Shown here: positions 51,154-58,988 of the stretch, piece by piece
Numbering within the stretch: position 1 is the first letter of the stretch
Layout of the letters: each line of letters starts with the position of its first letter
NCBI GenBank assembly: GCA_003134965.1
Contig: PLDA01000002.1
Span: 496,001-560,000 of the forward strand
Reading direction: 5' to 3'
Origin: Vulcanimicrobium winogradskyi
GTDB taxonomy: Bacteria > Vulcanimicrobiota > Vulcanimicrobiia > Vulcanimicrobiales > Vulcanimicrobiaceae
DNA: 64,000 bases
Made by a program: the position numbers and the translations under genes
Notes under the pieces: generated by a model
What the model saw: only the letters and a program-made list of their open reading frames with translations
What the model was told of the DNA's origin: nothing
Database searches by the model: none

Positions 51154-51336
51154 GTGGAGGACCGCCGCAAGGGAGATCGCCGCAAGCTCTACGGCAAGCC
51201 GTTTCTGGCGATGCTGCTCGGCGGGCTCCCCGAAGACCGCCGCAAGGGCGAACGCCGCCAAGCCGATCGGCGCGTCCGCCAAGTGCCCTGGCCTCCGACG
51301 GGCGGCGAGTTCGTCGAACGCCGCGCGACCGGCTAG
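51154..51336 (+). CDS. 60-residue Arg-rich protein with repeated RR motifs
   Basis: GTG start behind GGAGGATATCGG. The sequence opens EDRRKGDRRKLYG, then a short hydrophobic part (PFLAMLLGGLP), then EDRRKGERRQADRR. The (D/E)RRKG(D/E)RR unit occurs twice. It is very basic and may bind nucleic acid or a PilZ-type ligand, though this is only a guess. It follows the decayed methyltransferase by 55 bases. Confidence 0.45.
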   Translation: MEDRRKGDRRKLYGKPFLAMLLGGLPEDRRKGERRQADRRVRQVPWPPTGGEFVERRATG

Positions 51337-51354
51337 GGCGCGCAGCCTTCTCTG

Positions 51355-51729
51355 GTGGCACGCCGGTCCGGGCTCACGATCACGCAGTTGCAAGAGCAGA
51401 TCTTTGCGCGCGAGGGCTTCCGCGTCTCGTTCGAGCGGCTCGGCGCGGCGAAGGAAGAGCTGCCGCCGTACGACTTTCCGGTGATGGCGCCGCAGGGCTG
51501 GAAGGTCAGCGATTGGCAGCGCATCCGGCTCGGTGCGTACGTGCTGCTCTTCCGCAGCGTCAGCGTCTACCGCGGCGACGACCAGCCGCTGCCGCGCGAC
51601 ATGAAGCTCGGCAACCTGCGCGATACTTACTACGCGGCGAAGTACGGCTCGCTCACCGCCGACGAGCCACCCGACAACGTCGTCTCGATCCAGACGGCGA
51701 CCGGAAAGCGCGGAACCCGCAAGCACTGA
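51355..51729 (+). CDS. Small protein of unknown function
   Basis: 124 residues, GTG start. It has a mixed alpha/beta pattern (GLTITQLQEQIFAREGFRV, WQRIRLGAYVLLFRSVSVYRG), no signal peptide or membrane helix and a basic tail. Not recognised. It starts 18 bases after the preceding small gene and ends 16 bases before the secreted peptidase gene, so the three may be one unit. Confidence 0.5.
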   Translation: MARRSGLTITQLQEQIFAREGFRVSFERLGAAKEELPPYDFPVMAPQGWKVSDWQRIRLGAYVLLFRSVSVYRGDDQPLPRDMKLGNLRDTYYAAKYGSLTADEPPDNVVSIQTATGKRGTRKH

Positions 51730-51745
51730 GCAGCGAGGAGTCGTC

Positions 51746-52378
51746 GTGCGCCTGTACCGAATTTGCATCATCGTCGCGCTGATCGTTGCCGGCTCGCTGT
51801 CGGCCGCATCCCGCACGTCGGCCGCGGTCAACTGCGGCCCCTTCGAGCCGACGGCATACGGCCCGATGCAGACGTGCGACGCCGGGATTCCATCGCAGCT
51901 CCTCGACGTCACGGCGCAAGTCGAGCCCGACGTCCAGCTGCAGTCGCAATGGTGTTGGGCGGCGTCGATCTCGGGCGTCTTCGCGTACTACGGACATCCG
52001 GTGAGTCAAGCACGTATCGTGCAACAAGCGTACGGCGGGGTGGTGAACATGCCGGGAACTCCGCGCGCGATCATGGCCTCTCTGAATCGGCCGTGGGTCG
52101 ACGATGAGGGCCGTTCGTTCAGCGTAACAGCCAACATCTATACGGCGAATTGGGTCAGCGCAGCGCAAGACTTGGCGCAAGGCCGGCCACTCATCGTCGG
52201 TTCGCTCGGACACGCGATGGTCGTCAGCGCGACTGAATACCGGCGCTTTCAGAACGGCATCGGTCAAACGCAATCCGTGACCGTCCGCGACCCCTGGCCG
52301 ACGAATCCGAGGCGGCGGCTCTTAACGGCTCGCGAGGCGAACGGCGTCCAGATGCTGATCCGGATCCGCGTCATCTGA
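51746..52378 (+). CDS. Secreted papain-like cysteine peptidase (C39/C70-like)
   Basis: 210 residues. Signal peptide (RICIIVALIVAGSLSAASRTSA cut near residue 26). QSQWCWAASISGVFAYYG holds the catalytic Cys, GHAMVVSATEYRR the His and VTVRDPWP the Asp/Asn, the triad order of C39-like peptidases. A separate Cys pair (VNCGPF and QTCDAG) could form a disulfide. GTG start with GAGGAG five bases upstream. It is a lone peptidase with no ABC exporter, so a bacteriocin role is unlikely. Confidence 0.8.
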   Translation: MRLYRICIIVALIVAGSLSAASRTSAAVNCGPFEPTAYGPMQTCDAGIPSQLLDVTAQVEPDVQLQSQWCWAASISGVFAYYGHPVSQARIVQQAYGGVVNMPGTPRAIMASLNRPWVDDEGRSFSVTANIYTANWVSAAQDLAQGRPLIVGSLGHAMVVSATEYRRFQNGIGQTQSVTVRDPWPTNPRRRLLTAREANGVQMLIRIRVI

Positions 52379-52419
52379 CGAAGATGCCGGCGGCCTAGGC
52401 ACCATCGTCGCGGCGCACG

Positions 52420-52513
52420 TGGCGGGAGCGTGTCGGAATCGAACCGACCAGCCGCCTTGCGACGGCCTCACCAGTTTTGAAGACTGGGCGAGCCACCAGA
52501 CCCGTACGCTCCC
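52420..52513 (-). tRNA. selC: tRNA-Sec (anticodon TCA)
   Basis: The minus strand folds into a selenocysteine tRNA. The acceptor stem has 8 pairs (GGGAGCGT with ACGCTCCC) followed by GCCA, so CCA is encoded. The anticodon stem CCAGT/ACTGG frames loop CTTCAAA with anticodon TCA (complement of 52478-52480). There is a long variable arm (GCCGTC, GCAA, GGCGGC) and a T arm GTCGG-TTCGATT-CCGAC. The long variable arm, 8-pair acceptor and TCA anticodon together define tRNA-Sec rather than a nonsense suppressor. selA, selB and selD are not in this window. Confidence 0.93.
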
Positions 52514-52627
52514 ACGGCGCCGAGGAACCGCTTCCGCGCCGGTCGAGCGAGCCCCCGCGTCACCGATCGGGGCTCGAGAGTCGATCGTCGAGAAGCGCCC
52601 GGGTTCAGATACGTCGAAACCGCCCAA

Positions 52628-52858
52628 ATGACCGGACCGAACGTCTACACGCGCGACCAACTTGCCCAACTCCTCGGTCAGCCGTTTCGCGAGTTGACGC
52701 AAACCAAGATGAAGACGGCCGCGCGCCGGAAGATCACTGCGACGTATATGCCGGTTCACAACGGATATGCGTACCGATGCGGCTGCAAGGCCGTGCTCTC
52801 CGGGACCGGGGGATCATACATCTTGCGACCCTGCGGGGCTCATCGAGACCTGGCCTAG
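52628..52858 (+). CDS. 76-residue protein with a Cys/His cluster
   Basis: ATG start. The N-terminal half is helical and basic (YTRDQLAQLLGQ, KTAARRKITATYM). The C-terminal half has YRCGCKAVL and ILRPCGAHRDLA, giving three Cys and one His in ~25 residues, enough for a small zinc site. Not recognised. It is 114 bases from the tRNA-Sec gene on the other strand. A DNA- or RNA-binding role is possible but unproven. Confidence 0.45.
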   Translation: MTGPNVYTRDQLAQLLGQPFRELTQTKMKTAARRKITATYMPVHNGYAYRCGCKAVLSGTGGSYILRPCGAHRDLA

Positions 52859-52873
52859 GTTTCACCCGCTGCG

Positions 52874-53410
52874 TCAGTGCATGTGCTTGGCGGAATCGCC
52901 GTTGACGTCGTAACCGCGCATCGTGTCGTACATCGCGATCTGGTCCGCCTCGAGGGCGGAGCGGGTATGGATGTGCGCGAGCAGGTGGGCGGCGCGCAGG
53001 CGGCCTTCGAGATCGGCGATGTGCGCCGTCGCCGCGCGCAACGTCTTTTCGTCGATCGTGCCGGCGGCGAAGCGGCCGTCGAGGTCGGCCTCTGCGTCGA
53101 CGATCGCGCGGCCGAGCGGGATCGCGGTCGCGCTCATCGCTTTCTCGGCGGCTTCGATGCGCGCGCGCTGCGCCGGCGTCAAACCGAGGTGGTCGGCCAT
53201 CTCGAGAATGTGCTTCGGGCCGGGATAGTGGTTCAGCTCGCCGGCCTTCGCGAGGCCCATCCCCTCGCCGGCGAGATACGCTTTCACCTCGTCCGGCGAG
53301 AGTGCTTTGATCGAGCGCTGCTGCTGGCCGCTGTACGGCGACACGGTCTGCGCGAAGGCGCCCAGCGGCACGAGCGCGGCCAGCACGATGAGCGCGACGG
53401 TTTTGTTCAT
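52874..53410 (-). CDS. Periplasmic Spy/CpxP-like protein
   Basis: 178 residues. Signal peptide (KTVALIVLAALVPLGAFA). The mature protein is helical, with LGLTPAQRARIEAAEKAM, the LTxxQ motif of Spy/CpxP folding helpers and metal-stress proteins, and a His-containing end (HLLAHIHTRSALEADQIAM). It likely forms a cradle-like dimer in the periplasm. ATGA overlap with the upstream alcohol dehydrogenase. Confidence 0.78.
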   Translation of the reverse strand: MNKTVALIVLAALVPLGAFAQTVSPYSGQQQRSIKALSPDEVKAYLAGEGMGLAKAGELNHYPGPKHILEMADHLGLTPAQRARIEAAEKAMSATAIPLGRAIVDAEADLDGRFAAGTIDEKTLRAATAHIADLEGRLRAAHLLAHIHTRSALEADQIAMYDTMRGYDVNGDSAKHMH

Positions 53411-54516
53411 GGGGTCCTTCCGTTCCAAGGGGTAATGCTGACGTGGATCGCACCGTCCTCGATTTCGCCGCCGGCGAGCCGCAGCGCGCGATCGACCTCG
53501 TCGAGGCCGAACGTGTGAGTCGACATCGCTTCGAGGTCGACGGTCTTGCGCGCCATGAGCGCCAGCGCCATCTCGACCGAGCGGAACGAATGTCCGCGCA
53601 CGCCGCGCACCGCGATCTGCCGGCGAATCACGGTATCGATCGCAAAGCCGTCGAGGGGCGCCTGTTTGTACGCCGCGAGCAGCAGCGTGCCGCGCTTGCG
53701 GATCAGCTCCAGCGCGCCGTTCACCACCTGCGCCCCACCGCCGGACGACACGTCGATCACGAGATCGGCGAGCGCGCCGCCCGTCGCCTCGCGCACGATC
53801 GCGTCCAGCGATTCGACGTCGACCTGCACCGTGATGTCGGCGCCGAGACGCCGCGCGACGTCGAGCCTGTGCGCGTCGCGCGCGAGGCCGGTCGCGATCA
53901 CGGTCCGCGCGCCGGCGGCCTTGGCGGCGATCACGCACGCCAAACCTTGCTGCCCGGGACCTTGCACGACCACCGTTTGCCCGGGTCGCGCCCGACCGTC
54001 GATGCAGGCCCACTGAAAGCCGTTGCCGAGCGGAAGCGCCAGCGCGGCGATCCGCGGCGCGACGCCGGCCGGGACGCGGTGCAACACCGCGCGCGGGTGC
54101 AGGTACTGGAACTGGCTGAAGCCGCCCCAAAGGCCCGGATCGACGCCGAGCGGCGTCCAGCCGTAGCGCAGCGCGCCGGCACGCGTGTCGGTCTGCGAGC
54201 ACGAACGGTACTCGCCCGAGCGACAGTCCTCGCAATACCCGCATGGCAGGTACTCTTCGAGCGCGACGAGATCGCCTTCGGCGACGCCCCAGCGCTCGCG
54301 CGCGACCGCACCGATCCGCTCGATCGTACCGACGTTCTCGTGCCCCAGAATGCGCGGCCCGTGGCTGCCGTCGGCGTAATACGGGACGTCGCTGCCGCAG
54401 ATCCCCGCCGCAACCACGCGCATCAGCCCGCCGTCGGGCGGGATCTCCGGCAGCGGCAGCTCGCGTATCTCGGTTCGCTTCGACGCGACCTGCACGGCCG
54501 CGCGGGCATGCGTCAC
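53407..54516 (-). CDS. Zinc-dependent medium-chain alcohol dehydrogenase
   Basis: 369 residues. GICGSDVPYY (catalytic zinc Cys), LGHENVGTIERIG (zinc His/Glu), CGYCEDCRSGEYRSC (four-Cys structural zinc) and VVVQGPGQQGLACVIAAKAAG (NAD(P) fold). It oxidises an alcohol or polyol; the substrate is not clear. GTG in a GTGA overlap with the upstream ubiX gene. UbiX-ADH-Spy form a coupled run. Confidence 0.9.
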   Translation of the reverse strand: MTHARAAVQVASKRTEIRELPLPEIPPDGGLMRVVAAGICGSDVPYYADGSHGPRILGHENVGTIERIGAVARERWGVAEGDLVALEEYLPCGYCEDCRSGEYRSCSQTDTRAGALRYGWTPLGVDPGLWGGFSQFQYLHPRAVLHRVPAGVAPRIAALALPLGNGFQWACIDGRARPGQTVVVQGPGQQGLACVIAAKAAGARTVIATGLARDAHRLDVARRLGADITVQVDVESLDAIVREATGGALADLVIDVSSGGGAQVVNGALELIRKRGTLLLAAYKQAPLDGFAIDTVIRRQIAVRGVRGHSFRSVEMALALMARKTVDLEAMSTHTFGLDEVDRALRLAGGEIEDGAIHVSITPWNGRTP

Positions 54517-55097
54517 CCGCCGCTCCAGCGCTCGAACAGCGCGTTCTCGATTCCGAACTGATCGAGCGCCTTCCCGACCGTGTGGGCGACCACGTCCTCG
54601 ATCGTCTTCGGGCGCGAGTACATGCCCGGGACCGGCGGCAAGATCACCGCACCCATCTCCGCCAGCTGCACCAGCATGCGCAGATGCCCGACGTGCAGGG
54701 GCGTCTCGCGGACGACCATCACCAGCGTGCGGCGCTCTTTCAAACAGACGTCGGCGGCGCGCGCGAGCAGGTTGTCGTTGAACGAGTGCGCGACGGCGGA
54801 CGCGGTCTTGATCGAGCACGGGATGATGAGCATCCCCGCGGTGCGAAACGATCCGCTCGAGATCGGTGCGGCCAGGTCGCCGTCGCGGTGAACCGCGTCC
54901 GCGAGCGCTTCAAAATCCGCCGCCATATAAGGCGTCTCGAGCTCGATCGTCTGCCGCGCCTGCGCCGAGAGGACCAGGTGCACCTCGATGTCGTCGACCG
55001 AGCGCAGGACCTTGAGCGCCGCGTACGCGTAGAGTGAACCGCTCGCCCCCGAGACGCCGACGATCAGGCGGCGGCGAGCGCTCTTCGACGAGGTCAT
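54513..55097 (-). CDS. ubiX: Flavin prenyltransferase UbiX
   Basis: 194 residues. VGVSGASGSLYAYAALKVL is the FMN loop, VLSAQARQTIE and PISSGSF hold conserved contact residues, CSIKTASAVAHSFNDNLLARAADV and LVMVVRETPLHVGHLRMLVQL complete the UbiX fold. It makes prenylated FMN for UbiD-type decarboxylases. No UbiD is in the window. It is divergent from the solute-binding lipoprotein, the start codons touching. Confidence 0.92.
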   Translation of the reverse strand: MTSSKSARRRLIVGVSGASGSLYAYAALKVLRSVDDIEVHLVLSAQARQTIELETPYMAADFEALADAVHRDGDLAAPISSGSFRTAGMLIIPCSIKTASAVAHSFNDNLLARAADVCLKERRTLVMVVRETPLHVGHLRMLVQLAEMGAVILPPVPGMYSRPKTIEDVVAHTVGKALDQFGIENALFERWSGG

Positions 55098-55098
55098 G

Positions 55099-56754
55099 GT
55101 GCGTATCTTGAATCCCCGGGAGGGAGACCCTTGCCGCGCGGCCGTTCTCGCGCTCGTCCTCACCGCCTCGCTCGCGGCGTGCGCCCGGCAGCCGCAGGGC
55201 GGCGGCACCGCGCCGGCGACCGGCGCGACGCTGATCGTTGCGCAGCAGCGCGAGCCCGCTTCGCTGAACCCGGCGCTCGAGAACGGGACTTCTTCGACCG
55301 AGTGGGGCGAGCTGCTGTTCCAGTACCTGGTGAAGTACGACGATCGCGGGACGCTGATCGGCGACGCGGCGACCGAGGTGCCGACGCCGCAGAACGGCGG
55401 GATCAGCCGCGACGGCCGCACGATCACCTACCATCTCCGCCGCGGCCTGCGCTTCGCCGACGGTGCGCCGCTGACGGCGCGCGACTGCGTGTACTCGATC
55501 GACGCGATCAACGATCCGGCGAACCGGCCGCAGACGCGCTTTGGTTACGATGTCGTGCGCAAGGCCGAGGCACCCGACGACGGCACGCTCGTGCTTCACC
55601 TCAAGCGCCCGTTCGCGCCGCTGATCGTCCTGGTGCTCGCGCCGCAAGGGTTCCCGATTCTGCCCGCCCACCTGCTCGCGAAGCTGCCGAACTTCAACGA
55701 GGTTCCGTTCGACTCGGCGCCGATCGGTTCGGGGCCGTACGTGGTGACGAAGTGGACGCGCGGCGACCGCGTCGCGCTGCGCGCGAACCCGTACTATTAC
55801 CGCGGCAAGCCGAAGATCGAGCGGATCGACATCCGCTTCGTCCCCGACCCGAACACCGCGATGAACCTGCTGCGCACGAAAGAGGCCGGCGGCTACTTCT
55901 CCGACCAGGATTTCGGAGACTATCCGCTCCTGCGGCGGATCGAGGGGATGCGCACGACCAGCACGCCGATGAACGCGGTCGGCGCGATCATCTTCAACAC
56001 ACAGGATCCCGTGACGCGCGACGCGCGCGTCCGCCGTGCGCTCGCCGCCGCGCTCGACATCCCGTCGATGATGGCGAAGGCGTACCGCGGCGCGGTCGGC
56101 ACGCGCGAGGCCGGTCGCGGCCTCTTCATCTGGGCGTACGATCCGAAGGCGTACCCGGACGTGCGCTACGATCCGCCGCGAGCGCGCGCGCTGCTCGACG
56201 CCGCCGGCTGGAAACCCGGCGCCGACGGCGTGCGCAGCAAGGACGGCCGGGCGCTGGAGGTGCTGCTGATCATCCAGGCCGCGACGCCGGGCGACGCGCT
56301 CATCGGGAACGCGATCGCGCAGTACGAGAAGGCCGTCGGGGCGCTGGTAACGCTCAAGGCGTTCAACGTCACGCAGTTCGTCGCGCCGGTGGACCAGGGC
56401 GGTCCGGTGTACGGCGGTAAGTTTGGGATGGCACTCTACTCGTTCGTCAACGGAGACGATCCGGACACGACCGATCAGTTCAGCTGCGCGAACGTGCCGC
56501 CGCACGGCTACAACAAGTCACGGTTCTGCGATCCGCGCGTCGATGCGCTGCTCGCGCGCGGCCAGCGCAGCTACGACACCGCGCAACGGAAAGCGGCCTA
56601 CGCGCAGCTGCAGGCGATCCTGTACGCGCAGATGCCGATCGTGCTGATGTACCAGCGCCCCGAACTCGACACGTTCACCGAGCGACTGCGGCACCAGACG
56701 ACGTCGCTCTCGACCGCGTGGTGGAACGCCGGCGCGTGGGAACTGGCTCCCTAG
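55099..56754 (+). CDS. Peptide/oligopeptide ABC transporter solute-binding lipoprotein
   Basis: About 551 residues. AAVLALVLTASLAAC is a lipoprotein signal with lipobox LAAC. The SBP_bac_5 domain has SLNPALENGTSSTEWGELLF, ITYHLRRGLRFADGAPLTA, YGGKFGMALYSFVNGDDPDT and YAQMPIVLMYQRPELDTF. It captures peptides or nickel-like ligands for a Dpp/Opp permease, which is not nearby. The start is uncertain: GTG at 55099, or ATG 55096, or TTG 55108; 55099 avoids overlap with divergent ubiX. Confidence 0.88.
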   Translation: MRILNPREGDPCRAAVLALVLTASLAACARQPQGGGTAPATGATLIVAQQREPASLNPALENGTSSTEWGELLFQYLVKYDDRGTLIGDAATEVPTPQNGGISRDGRTITYHLRRGLRFADGAPLTARDCVYSIDAINDPANRPQTRFGYDVVRKAEAPDDGTLVLHLKRPFAPLIVLVLAPQGFPILPAHLLAKLPNFNEVPFDSAPIGSGPYVVTKWTRGDRVALRANPYYYRGKPKIERIDIRFVPDPNTAMNLLRTKEAGGYFSDQDFGDYPLLRRIEGMRTTSTPMNAVGAIIFNTQDPVTRDARVRRALAAALDIPSMMAKAYRGAVGTREAGRGLFIWAYDPKAYPDVRYDPPRARALLDAAGWKPGADGVRSKDGRALEVLLIIQAATPGDALIGNAIAQYEKAVGALVTLKAFNVTQFVAPVDQGGPVYGGKFGMALYSFVNGDDPDTTDQFSCANVPPHGYNKSRFCDPRVDALLARGQRSYDTAQRKAAYAQLQAILYAQMPIVLMYQRPELDTFTERLRHQTTSLSTAWWNAGAWELAP

Positions 56755-56760
56755 CGCGCG

Positions 56761-57129
56761 CTACGCGTCGCCTTCGTGTTCCGGCGGATCCTCGAGCGTG
56801 ATGGGACCCTCGAACACTTCGAGGATCTCGCTGCCGGCGATTACAACCGCATCGCGTTCCTTGTCGACGATCGCTTCGCTCACTTCGAGCCATGCGATCG
56901 GACCGTCGTCCTCTTCCCTCTCGCCCGGCGCGAGGTACGCGAACTCGAGCAGCCCGACGGCGGCTAGCGCGTCAACGATCGCCGCCGCGGGACCGAGCGC
57001 CTCGCCGCGCGCCGATTCGTCGCCCTCGTCGACCTTGCGGAGAATCGAGCGGAGCTCTTCCGAGAGGTGCTTCGCCACCTCAGCGTGGTCGAGCGGATCG
57101 GCTTGCGTCTGGGTATCGTCGTGGTTCAC
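56761..57129 (-). CDS. Small acidic protein of unknown function
   Basis: 122 residues, GTG start. Very acidic, with HLSEELRSILRKVDEGDESARG then a hydrophobic strand/helix (AIVDALAAVGLLEFAYL) and a Glu/Asp-rich end. No signal peptide, membrane helix or catalytic motif. It is convergent with the lipoprotein gene. Upstream region 57130-57274 shows no gene. Not recognised. Confidence 0.55.
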   Translation of the reverse strand: MNHDDTQTQADPLDHAEVAKHLSEELRSILRKVDEGDESARGEALGPAAAIVDALAAVGLLEFAYLAPGEREEDDGPIAWLEVSEAIVDKERDAVVIAGSEILEVFEGPITLEDPPEHEGDA

Positions 57130-57274
57130 GCAGCCCGCCTTCGAGGCCGTATGCGGAAAAGCATCGCCACGGCAAGCCCTCGCTCGCTCGCCCCTTTTTG
57201 CCCGGCCGTGAGTTTGGCAGGGGATTCTTTGCGGCACAGAGTACGGGGCGTCAATCCCTCTGATCGGAGCACCC

Positions 57275-57886
57275 GTGGACGTCACCCGCGCGATCGCCGA
57301 CCTCGACGAAGTCCGCTCCCGCCTCGCCTCCGTCCAGCGCTTCCGCGGCCTCTCCGGCCCCGCCGCGCTTGCCAGCGGCGTCGGAGCGCTCGGCACCGGG
57401 CTGGTGCAGCTTGCAATCGTCCCCGCTCCGCACGGGAGCGAGGACGCCGGCCGGTATGTCGCGATCTGGATCGCCTGCCTGGGCTTCGCGCTGGCATTGA
57501 ACTACGGCGCCGTCGCGGTGTGGCTGGTCCGGAACTGGTCGTCGCGGACCCGGACCGAGCTGCGGACCGCCGCGATCTCGATCGTCCCCTCGATCTCGGC
57601 CGGCGGCGCGTTCACCGCGGCACTGCTGGTGCGGGGCGAGATCGGCCTGCTGCCGGGTACGTGGGGCCTGTGCTACGGTCTGGGCCTGGTCTCGGCGCGG
57701 TCGATGCTCCCGCGCGGCGTAATTCCGATCGCGATCGCCTTCGCGGCGACCGGCGCGACGCTGCTGTTCGCTCCGGCGACGAACGCGCTGGCATGGTGGG
57801 TCATGCCGCTCACCTTCGGCTTCGGGCAGATCGCGATCGGACTGCTCATCGTGCGCGACCAGGGCGCGCGAGCGGCGCGCCCGTGA
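57275..57886 (+). CDS. Multi-helix membrane protein of unknown function, cotranscribed with a wHTH regulator
   Basis: 203 residues, GTG start. After a ~25-residue cytoplasmic start there are about six helices (ALASGVGALGTGLVQLAIV, WIACLGFALALNYGAVAVWLV, WWVMPLTFGFGQIAIGLLIV). GTGA overlap with the wHTH gene, a common pair in which the regulator controls the membrane protein. Not recognised. Confidence 0.7.
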   Translation: MDVTRAIADLDEVRSRLASVQRFRGLSGPAALASGVGALGTGLVQLAIVPAPHGSEDAGRYVAIWIACLGFALALNYGAVAVWLVRNWSSRTRTELRTAAISIVPSISAGGAFTAALLVRGEIGLLPGTWGLCYGLGLVSARSMLPRGVIPIAIAFAATGATLLFAPATNALAWWVMPLTFGFGQIAIGLLIVRDQGARAARP

Positions 57887-58248
57887 ACGCGAACCACGAT
57901 GCGCCGTACGCCTTCCCCGGGCTCGAACGGATCTTCCACGAACGCGGCCGGCTCGCCGTGTGCGCGTGCCTCGTCGCCAACCCCGACGGGATGCGCTTCA
58001 CCGATCTGCAGGACGCGTGCGGTTTGACCGACGGTAACTTGAACCGCCATCTCCACGCGCTGGCCGAGGTCGGCGTAGTCACCAGCGAACGCGTGCGCGG
58101 CCACGGGCGGCCGACGACGATCGTGCGCATCACCGAAGACGGTCGGACGCGTTTCCTCTCGTACGTCGACGAGCTCGAAGCAGTGGTGCGCGGCGTCCAA
58201 CAGCGCACCGACTCGCCGTCGTCGTCGCGTCTGGCTCAGCAGTCATGA
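57883..58248 (+). CDS. Winged-helix transcriptional regulator
   Basis: 121 residues. RLAVCACLVANPDGMRFTDLQDACGLTDGNLNRHLHALAEVGVV is a wHTH with the recognition helix NLNRHLHAL, then the wing VRGHGRPTTIVRITEDGR. It matches the single-domain transcriptional regulator (PF13601-like) family that pairs with a membrane protein. It is joined to it by GTGA and to uppS by ATGA. Confidence 0.85.
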   Translation: MNANHDAPYAFPGLERIFHERGRLAVCACLVANPDGMRFTDLQDACGLTDGNLNRHLHALAEVGVVTSERVRGHGRPTTIVRITEDGRTRFLSYVDELEAVVRGVQQRTDSPSSSRLAQQS

Positions 58249-58964
58249 TCGAACGCGCACCGGTTACGACGGGCAGACCGCGCCACATCGCGATCATCAT
58301 GGACGGCAACCGCCGTTGGGCCCGCACGCACGGGCTGCCGGCACTCGAAGGCCATCGGCGCGGCATCGCGGCGCTGGAACGCGCGGTCGACGCCGGGCTG
58401 CGCACCGGGATCGCGATGCTGACCGTCTACGCGTTCAGCGAGGAGAACTGGAGCCGCGAGCGCGGCGAGGTGTTCGGCCTGTTCGGGCTCGCCGAGTCGT
58501 TCGCGCGCGAGAAGGCGGCGGAGCTTGCGGCGCGCGGCGTGCGCGTGCGCATCATCGGGCGGCGCGACCGGCTGCCGCGCGGCGTCGTCGAGGCGTTTCG
58601 CACGCTCGAAACGCGCACCGCCGGCGGAACCGCGATGCTGCTCACCATCGCCGTCGACTACGGCGCGCGCACCGAGCTGCGCGACGCATGCCGCGCGCTC
58701 GCGCGCGAGGTCGCGGACGGCCGCATCGCTCCGGAACAGATCGACGAAGCCGCGATCGCGGCGAAGTTGTGGACCGCCGGCCTGCCCGATCCCGATCTCG
58801 TCGTGCGCACCGGTGGCGAGCTGCGGCTATCGAACTTCCTGCTGTACCAAAGCGCGTACGCGGAGCTGTGGTCGACGCCCGAGCCCTGGCCCGAGTTCGA
58901 CGGCGCGACGCTCGACCGCGCGGTCGACGCGTTCACGTCGCGCGAACGCCGGTACGGCCGCTAG
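58245..58964 (+). CDS. uppS: Isoprenyl transferase (undecaprenyl diphosphate synthase)
   Basis: 239 residues. HIAIIMDGNRRWARTHG has the catalytic Asp, EGHRRG and MLTVYAFSEENWSR follow, and LVVRTGGELRLSNFLLYQSA closes the substrate site. It adds isopentenyl units in cis to make the undecaprenyl carrier for cell-wall synthesis. ATGA overlap with the regulator gene puts this essential enzyme in that operon. Convergent with the S53 peptidase gene. Confidence 0.95.
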   Translation: MIERAPVTTGRPRHIAIIMDGNRRWARTHGLPALEGHRRGIAALERAVDAGLRTGIAMLTVYAFSEENWSRERGEVFGLFGLAESFAREKAAELAARGVRVRIIGRRDRLPRGVVEAFRTLETRTAGGTAMLLTIAVDYGARTELRDACRALAREVADGRIAPEQIDEAAIAAKLWTAGLPDPDLVVRTGGELRLSNFLLYQSAYAELWSTPEPWPEFDGATLDRAVDAFTSRERRYGR

Positions 58965-58988
58965 CGCAAGCCGCCGAGGCGCCGCGGA

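Noticed and set aside
51746..52378. Bacteriocin-processing C39 peptidase
   Set aside because: It has a signal peptide and stands alone, without an ABC exporter or precursor peptide; more likely a general secreted peptidase.
52478..52480. TCA anticodon tRNA read as an opal suppressor or tRNA-Ser
   Set aside because: The 8-pair acceptor stem and long variable arm with UCA anticodon match tRNA-Sec.
57214..57232. Sigma-54-like element (TTGGCA ... TTTGC) upstream of the membrane protein/wHTH operon
   Set aside because: The distance between the GG and GC elements is 13 rather than the required 10 bases, so it does not fit a -24/-12 promoter.
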